This document shows positions 14,307 through 17,932 of a DNA stretch of 17,932 nt, one piece after another. The notes beneath the pieces were generated by a model. That model worked only from the letters and a program-made list of their open reading frames with translations, had not been told where the DNA came from and searched no databases. The stretch comes from Bacillota bacterium (lineage in GTDB: Bacteria; Bacillota; Clostridia; Saccharofermentanales; Saccharofermentanaceae): assembly GCA_023397475.1 (NCBI GenBank), contig JAEWUD010000018.1, forward strand, positions 1-17,932, in the 5' to 3' direction. The stretch's first letter is position 1. Each line of letters begins with the position of its first letter. The translations under genes were made by a program, and so were the position numbers.

Positions 14307-15680
14307 TCAATCGTTGCCGGCGTCCGAAGATACTGTCGGTGCGGTGTTCTCGCTCTCCTGCAGGCACTGAATAATCAGTTGCAATTCCATCACCCGCTGT
14401 CCGTTACGCAGGATGAAGCGATTAATCCGCCCGCCGGTCTCGGTCAGCTCGAAACGCTTGCCATACTCGGCGCTGATCCCGCGTATGCGGGCGACGGGGA
14501 ATACCTTACGGACAACCGGCGCGTTTTTCAACGCTTCATTCGGAGTGCCGCTCTTGCGTTTGGCGGCCTTGAGCTCCTTTTTCGAGTAGGTGATGCCGTT
14601 CTCAATCGCGCATTCGGTTCCCTCGTAGACAATCTCCCGGCCGTGGATCGAAATCGTCCCGCTTCCGACTTCCCGATATTCATACTCGCCCCAGGGCAAC
14701 AAGAGAAGTGTCTCCTCCGTGAAAAGAAAATCCGGCGATTTGATCTTCTCGCGGACACGATCCTTCTCCCATTCCTTCCACTCGTGAAGATCCCGGAACG
14801 CCTTGTCCTCGGGGCCGGCGGGCGCAATCCGGTAACTGGAATCCATCTTCGCCCGGTTGCCGCATTTCGCACAGACAATCGTATCGATCTCGGCCGTCGT
14901 CTCATTCTCGGACTCGCAACGGGGACAGACATAGGCGATATTCTGAGCTCCGGCGGCAATCGCCTTGCTCTTGAATTCCCGCGGATTCGCGCGAAGCCAT
15001 TCGTTCTCATCATAGTTCAGATGCTTGAGCATGGTCTCGTGGACTTCGGCGACCGACATCTTCTTCACATCCTCAACCGAGTACACATAAGAAATATGTC
15101 CGGTAATACTGCCGCGGCGGAAGGAGTTCGTGCTCCATCTCGGCCACGTCGAGTACGCGCCGTTCGAGCGAAGAAAGGCCATGCCGCTGTCCGTCTTCTT
15201 GATCATGCGAGCGAGAGCGTCGTCGATCCGGATACTCGTGCCATCGACAAAGCGTGTTCCCTCGGGAAAAATGCCGAGCGTACCTCCTCGCTTCAGAACC
15301 GCGAGCATCGCCTTGACGGCGCGGGAATCCGAGCGAAACTGCACCTTGGGAATACACCCGCCGGCGGCAAACATCGGTCCGATGATGCGGCTACGGAAGA
15401 GAAACGCACCCGCGACAAAATTCATCTTGCGGCCTTTACAAGCTGCGGCCATCACAAAGGGGTCAAGATACGAGGGGTGATTTCCCATAACGACCAGCGG
15501 ACCGGGCATCTTCGCCACCGCCTCATCCGGATCAACACGGATGTTATAGAAAAACCTGGCAAAGCGCGCCACCAGGCCAATTCCGATCCAACTGAAAAGG
15601 AACGTATTAGGTTCGCGCCCAAGCTTCAATATCTGCTTATCATTCTCTGCCATTTCTGTTACCATAGTCGGCGACGGCAT
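14307..15680 (-). CDS. PlsC-type acyltransferase with C-terminal zinc-ribbon region
   Basis: With the ATG at 15680 the product has 457 residues. The frame opens at a TTG at 15722, but that codon lies about 11 nt after the likely transcript start and has no ribosome site; the ATG at 15653 is another option. A hydrophobic segment at 27-46 leads into the acyltransferase domain: NHPSYLD gives HX4D (His68, Asp73), GGCIPKV is at 107-113, and FPEGTR is at 138-143. This family acylates lysophosphatidate or related lysolipids at the membrane. From about residue 245 there is a long extension: a four-Cys zinc ribbon (Cys252, Cys255, Cys270, Cys273), a charged helix region, and a beta-rich end (ARIRGISAEYGKRFELTETGG) that could be PH-like. 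The extension is unlike minimal PlsC (about 240 residues) and may regulate or target the enzyme. Confidence 0.9.
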   Translation of the reverse strand: MPSPTMVTEMAENDKQILKLGREPNTFLFSWIGIGLVARFARFFYNIRVDPDEAVAKMPGPLVVMGNHPSYLDPFVMAAACKGRKMNFVAGAFLFRSRIIGPMFAAGGCIPKVQFRSDSRAVKAMLAVLKRGGTLGIFPEGTRFVDGTSIRIDDALARMIKKTDSGMAFLRSNGAYSTWPRWSTNSFRRGSITGHISYVYSVEDVKKMSVAEVHETMLKHLNYDENEWLRANPREFKSKAIAAGAQNIAYVCPRCESENETTAEIDTIVCAKCGNRAKMDSSYRIAPAGPEDKAFRDLHEWKEWEKDRVREKIKSPDFLFTEETLLLLPWGEYEYREVGSGTISIHGREIVYEGTECAIENGITYSKKELKAAKRKSGTPNEALKNAPVVRKVFPVARIRGISAEYGKRFELTETGGRINRFILRNGQRVMELQLIIQCLQESENTAPTVSSDAGND

Positions 15681-15742
15681 CACTTCGAGCTTCGACCGGT
15701 CCGTCGCCCCTTTCTGACACAAATTGCTAACATCTGTTTCGT

Positions 15743-15748
15743 ATTATA
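15743..15748 (-). promoter_or_regulatory. Consensus -10 box for the minus-strand acyltransferase
   Basis: TATAAT on the minus strand, preceded directly by CTG, predicts a transcript start near 15733. The -35 region is poor (ATGTAA at 17 nt). This start makes the TTG at 15722 unlikely as the initiation codon. Confidence 0.42.
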
Positions 15749-15817
15749 CAGGAGAGACCGTCATTTTACATGGACAAACGCACTTTTTCGATGACGGAAT
15801 AAAGGACGGAGAATCTC

Positions 15818-16861
15818 ATGGCCAAGTACTGCTTCTATTGCGGACGGGAATTACATCAAGCAGAGAAATGTCAATGTCGCAACAGCTCCGGCGCCACGGC
15901 GCGCGAGGCCGCCGCAGGGGTTGGCTCCGCGGACTATAACGCGAAAAATACCGCCGGTCAGCGGGCCTCCTCAGGAGCTTCCGGGGCTTCCGGAGCTACC
16001 GGGGCTTTCACGGGAACTGCCTCGGGCACATCTTCGGGATCCGCCGCGGGACCTTTTTCAAGGGCCTCTTCGGGATCCGGTCGGACGAAAGCCACAAATT
16101 CTTCCTCCGCGAAGACCGGCTTCCGGAAGAATTTTAGCGAGAAGTTCCGTCAGTTTTCGCGCGGCTTCACAACGCCTTCGCAATCGGCGCGGCCGATGCG
16201 CTCCTCCCGCCTCCAGACATTGCGCGATCAGATCCGTATCCTGTTCCCCACATTCTCAATCGTCTGGCGCAATATCTCCGGTTTCTTCCTGCGTCCGGCG
16301 ACCAAGATTCGCCAGGAATCGATGCGCCCCAAACTCCGCTGGTCCATACCGATCATCCTGATCGTTTCCGTTCTGTCCGGGTTCCTCGGCATGCTCTTCT
16401 CCCGGGCCGGCTCGCCACTTTTCGACAGCGTCATGAACCTCGTCCTTGGCGAGAACATCAGCCTGCTCTATATTCAGCCGGTTTACTCGATGATCGGCTT
16501 CTCCTTGTTGGCACTCCTCTTCATCCTCGTCATGTGCCTCTCCTTCTTCATCGCGTCCATCCTGTCGCGCAAAAAACTTCGCTTCCGCAAAGTGATCGAC
16601 CTTGTCTCCATCTCCCTGATCTACCTCTTAATTCCCGAGATCATCCTCCTCATCACCATGTCACTCGGCAGCCGCGGAGCGCTCTCCCTGCTCTTCATCA
16701 GTTTTGTGATCATGAGCATCTGCCACCTGATCTCCTTCCGCACCGCAATGTCACTCACGGAGGACACCATCTTTCTCTTCCTCCTCTTCGTATACAGCTC
16801 CTGCTATCTGATTTTCCGCACCGTTCTGGACGCGACCGCGCTCTTCTCACGGATTCTCTGA
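15818..16861 (+). CDS. Zinc-ribbon membrane protein with Ser/Gly/Ala linker
   Basis: A 347-residue protein of no recognised family. AAAGGACGGAG at 15801-15811 is an acceptable ribosome site. Cys5, Cys8, Cys18 and Cys20 (CFYCG, CQC) make a short N-terminal zinc ribbon, with a CxC second pair in place of CxxC. Residues 22-125 are low-complexity: GASGASGATG, SGTSSGSAAG and Ser/Lys/Arg stretches, strongly basic overall and likely disordered. After an amphipathic, basic part (130-175), five hydrophobic helices are visible at about 175-195, 222-249, 258-282, 287-308 and 316-340. The plan (zinc ribbon, linker, membrane domain) echoes the two proteins encoded at 6856-8558, though sequence similarity is not obvious. 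The membrane part might be Yip1-like; I am not sure. Function is unknown. Confidence 0.83.
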   Translation: MAKYCFYCGRELHQAEKCQCRNSSGATAREAAAGVGSADYNAKNTAGQRASSGASGASGATGAFTGTASGTSSGSAAGPFSRASSGSGRTKATNSSSAKTGFRKNFSEKFRQFSRGFTTPSQSARPMRSSRLQTLRDQIRILFPTFSIVWRNISGFFLRPATKIRQESMRPKLRWSIPIILIVSVLSGFLGMLFSRAGSPLFDSVMNLVLGENISLLYIQPVYSMIGFSLLALLFILVMCLSFFIASILSRKKLRFRKVIDLVSISLIYLLIPEIILLITMSLGSRGALSLLFISFVIMSICHLISFRTAMSLTEDTIFLFLLFVYSSCYLIFRTVLDATALFSRIL

Positions 16862-16932
16862 TCGAAAAGTCAGTAATTGCGAGAAACACTTCAAAGGCGT
16901 TGCGCGAAAAATCACAAGTTATGCTTTTCGAT
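16861..16932 (+). other. Long-range inverted repeat after the zinc-ribbon gene
   Basis: ATCGAAAAG (16861-16869, beginning on the last base of the stop codon) pairs with CTTTTCGAT (16924-16932) across 54 nt. Inside it, CGAAAA (16905-16910) and TTTTCG (16925-16930) form a competing 6-bp stem with a 14-nt loop. There is no U-tract. It may be a weak terminator or a decayed relative of the nearby hairpin repeats. Confidence 0.35.
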
Positions 16933-17006
16933 AAGCGAGCAGAGATTGGGACTGTCTCAATTCATTGTGGCGTTAATCGGGCAGGCAGGAATTATATATC
17001 AATGAG

Positions 17007-17197
17007 GCACATACGAAACAGGGTTCTTAACGGGTTTTCGTATGTGCGCCAGCCTTCCCGGAACGGTTATTTGTCATTGAGGCACATACGAAACAGGCTC
17101 CTTTACGGGTTTTCGTATGTGCGGCGGCCTTGCCGGAACGGTTATTTGTCATTGAGTCACATGCGAATCAGGCTCCTTAACGGGTTCTCGTATGTGC
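17007..17197. repeat. Array of three 41-nt inverted repeats (hairpin family 2)
   Basis: Three units start at 17007, 17082 and 17157, an exact 75-bp period. Units 1 and 2 each have perfect 12-bp arms, GCACATACGAAA and TTTCGTATGTGC, around a 17-nt loop (CAGGGTTCTTAACGGGT and CAGGCTCCTTTACGGGT). Unit 3 is decayed, with three unpaired positions and one wobble, but keeps the same lengths. The 34-nt spacers contain GGTTATTTGTCATTGAG. Arm sequences differ from family 1 except for the inner CGAAA/TTTCG, while the loop length and the 75-bp step are the same. No gene is visible across it. Confidence 0.93.
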
Positions 17198-17363
17198 GGC
17201 GAGCCATCTCAGGCATTTGTTAGAGATTGTTATCTGGAAAGCGTTAACTATTTGCGACAGTATCTTGGATTTGTTCTGCCTGTTAAGCAGGTGATTTATG
17301 ACAGTCCCTTGCCACGCCCTCTGAAAGTAAACATTCGGCCATGTGAGGACAATTTATCGTGCC

Positions 17364-17405
17364 GTCGCCGGGCGGGGCTCTTCTTGCACAGACGACGCGA
17401 GGCGA
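17364..17405. repeat. Degenerate copy of the GC-rich hairpin at 9415-9456
   Basis: The first 23 nt match 9415-9437 at 19 positions, including GGCGGGG and TCTTG, and the following 19 nt match at about 12 positions. The inverted arms have partly decayed. This suggests a dispersed element with at least two copies in the window. Confidence 0.5.
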
Positions 17406-17573
17406 GCTTTTTCATGTGGTGGCAGTGCATGGTGAGCCTTTCTTTTGGACGAGAATACCCTGGACTGGCAATCTCGTCCACAAATTTTTAACGGCGACGA
17501 CTGGATCGGGATTTATACTTGCTATTGATTACATACCACCACCAACCTTATTCACCTATACACACCTCAAATC

Positions 17574-17598
17574 GCTAATCGCATAGATCTAGATTAGC
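17574..17598. repeat. Perfect 7-bp inverted repeat
   Basis: GCTAATC (17574-17580) and GATTAGC (17592-17598) flank an 11-nt loop in AT-rich DNA. No flanking gene is close enough to suggest a role. Confidence 0.4.
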
Positions 17599-17750
17599 AA
17601 GAACTGCACAACGAACGCTCGTGCCCATATAAGCGGGGCGTATCGGATGTGTCTCCCGATCGTATCCGCGAAAAGCGCCCCTGATCCCCCAAAGAAGAAG
17701 GGGTCTGTTGCAGAAATGAAGGAGAGCCGGCAGAGCCGACGCGGATTATA

Positions 17751-17765
17751 AGTCGCGACGCGACT
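17751..17765. repeat. 15-nt palindrome
   Basis: AGTCGCG-A-CGCGACT is a perfect palindrome around one central base, about 48 bp before the terminal repeat array. Confidence 0.45.
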
Positions 17766-17812
17766 CGTCGCTCCGTAATAATAGGCAACTCTCGTCTCCG
17801 ACAACCCGAAGT

Positions 17813-17932
17813 AGTATAAAAATCCGCCTACTCTCCGATTTTAGTGGTTATCATTGACGAATAACGTGGTTATTGCTCAATGAGGAAGTATAAATTTGCG
17901 AGTCCCATCGAATTTTGGTGGTTATCATTGAC
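17813..17932. repeat. Start of a third repeat array, 74-bp period, cut by the window edge
   Basis: AGTATAAA begins at 17813 and again, as AGTATAAAT, at 17887, and GTGGTTATCATTGAC recurs at 17844 and 17918; both pairs are 74 bp apart. Each unit has an AT-rich inverted repeat: AAAATC/GATTTT in the first, and AAATT/AATTT in the second. The arm bases thus change on both sides. The spacer word GGTTATTGCTCAATGAGG (17868-17885) matches the family 2 spacer GGTTATTTGTCATTGAGG at 15 of 18 positions. About 1.6 units are visible. Confidence 0.75.

Larger units (their letters stand above)
17198..17812. other. Gene-free stretch with scattered palindromes
   Basis: Short open frames here (for example 17192-17491, which begins inside the hairpin array) lack ribosome sites and recognisable protein features. 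The stretch holds a degenerate GC-rich hairpin (17364-17405), an inverted repeat at 17574-17598, a C/G-rich hairpin near 17684-17705 and a palindrome at 17751-17765. I see no tRNA, rRNA or insertion sequence. Confidence 0.5.

Noticed and set aside
14379..15794. A 471-residue plus-strand frame opposite the minus-strand acyltransferase.
   Set aside because: It is the mirror of a gene with HX4D and FPEGTR motifs and has no motif of its own.
17192..17491. A 99-residue plus-strand open frame.
   Set aside because: It starts within the family 2 hairpin array, lacks a ribosome site and has no recognisable composition or domain.

Overview
The window looks like chromosomal DNA of a Gram-positive, Clostridia-like bacterium of moderate G+C content. 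Supporting features are strong AGGAGG-type ribosome sites, sigma-A style promoters, type II lipoprotein signals, WG-repeat lipoproteins, zinc-ribbon membrane proteins, a UvsE with a DUF1722 tail and a small ACT-like protein of clostridial type. The taxonomic call is an inference. I see no rRNA, tRNA, phage, transposase or CRISPR-Cas gene.

Layout. (1) 44-5432: three tandem, same-strand paralogous WG-repeat lipoproteins. A 21-bp tandem repeat tract separates the first two. (2) 5411-6667, minus: UV-damage endonuclease UvsE fused to a DUF1722 domain, overlapping the third lipoprotein gene tail to tail. (3) 6856-8558: two zinc-ribbon membrane proteins with promoter-proximal palindromes. (4) 8559-9480: a gene-free block dominated by an array of nine 39-nt inverted repeats at exact 55/75-bp spacing. 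(5) 9481-11720, minus: an SDR oxidoreductase and a fusion of a QueG-like iron-sulfur protein with a GNAT acetyltransferase. (6) 11843-13252, plus: a fusion of a GT4-like N-terminal half with a PlsC-type acyltransferase. It is divergent from the QueG-like gene and the two promoters share -35 bases. (7) 13334-15680, minus: a PlsC-type acyltransferase with a zinc ribbon, a membrane protein and a small ACT-like protein, possibly one transcription unit. (8) 15818-16861, plus: a third zinc-ribbon membrane protein with a Ser/Gly/Ala linker. (9) 16862-17932: about 1.07 kb without a convincing gene, holding a second hairpin array and the start of a third.

Most genes concern the cell envelope: lipoproteins, membrane proteins and two phospholipid-type acyltransferases. 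No single pathway links them. The most unusual content is the repeat biology. Two sequence-unrelated hairpin arrays, about 7.6 kb apart, share one geometry: arms ending in CGAAA, a 17-nt loop, and arms restarting at TTTCG. Both use a 75-bp spacing. A third array (74-bp period) at the window edge shares a spacer motif with the second. I regard this as the best candidate for an undescribed element class; its function is unknown. Three domain fusions (UvsE-DUF1722, QueG-like-GNAT, GT4 half-PlsC) are the next most notable points.
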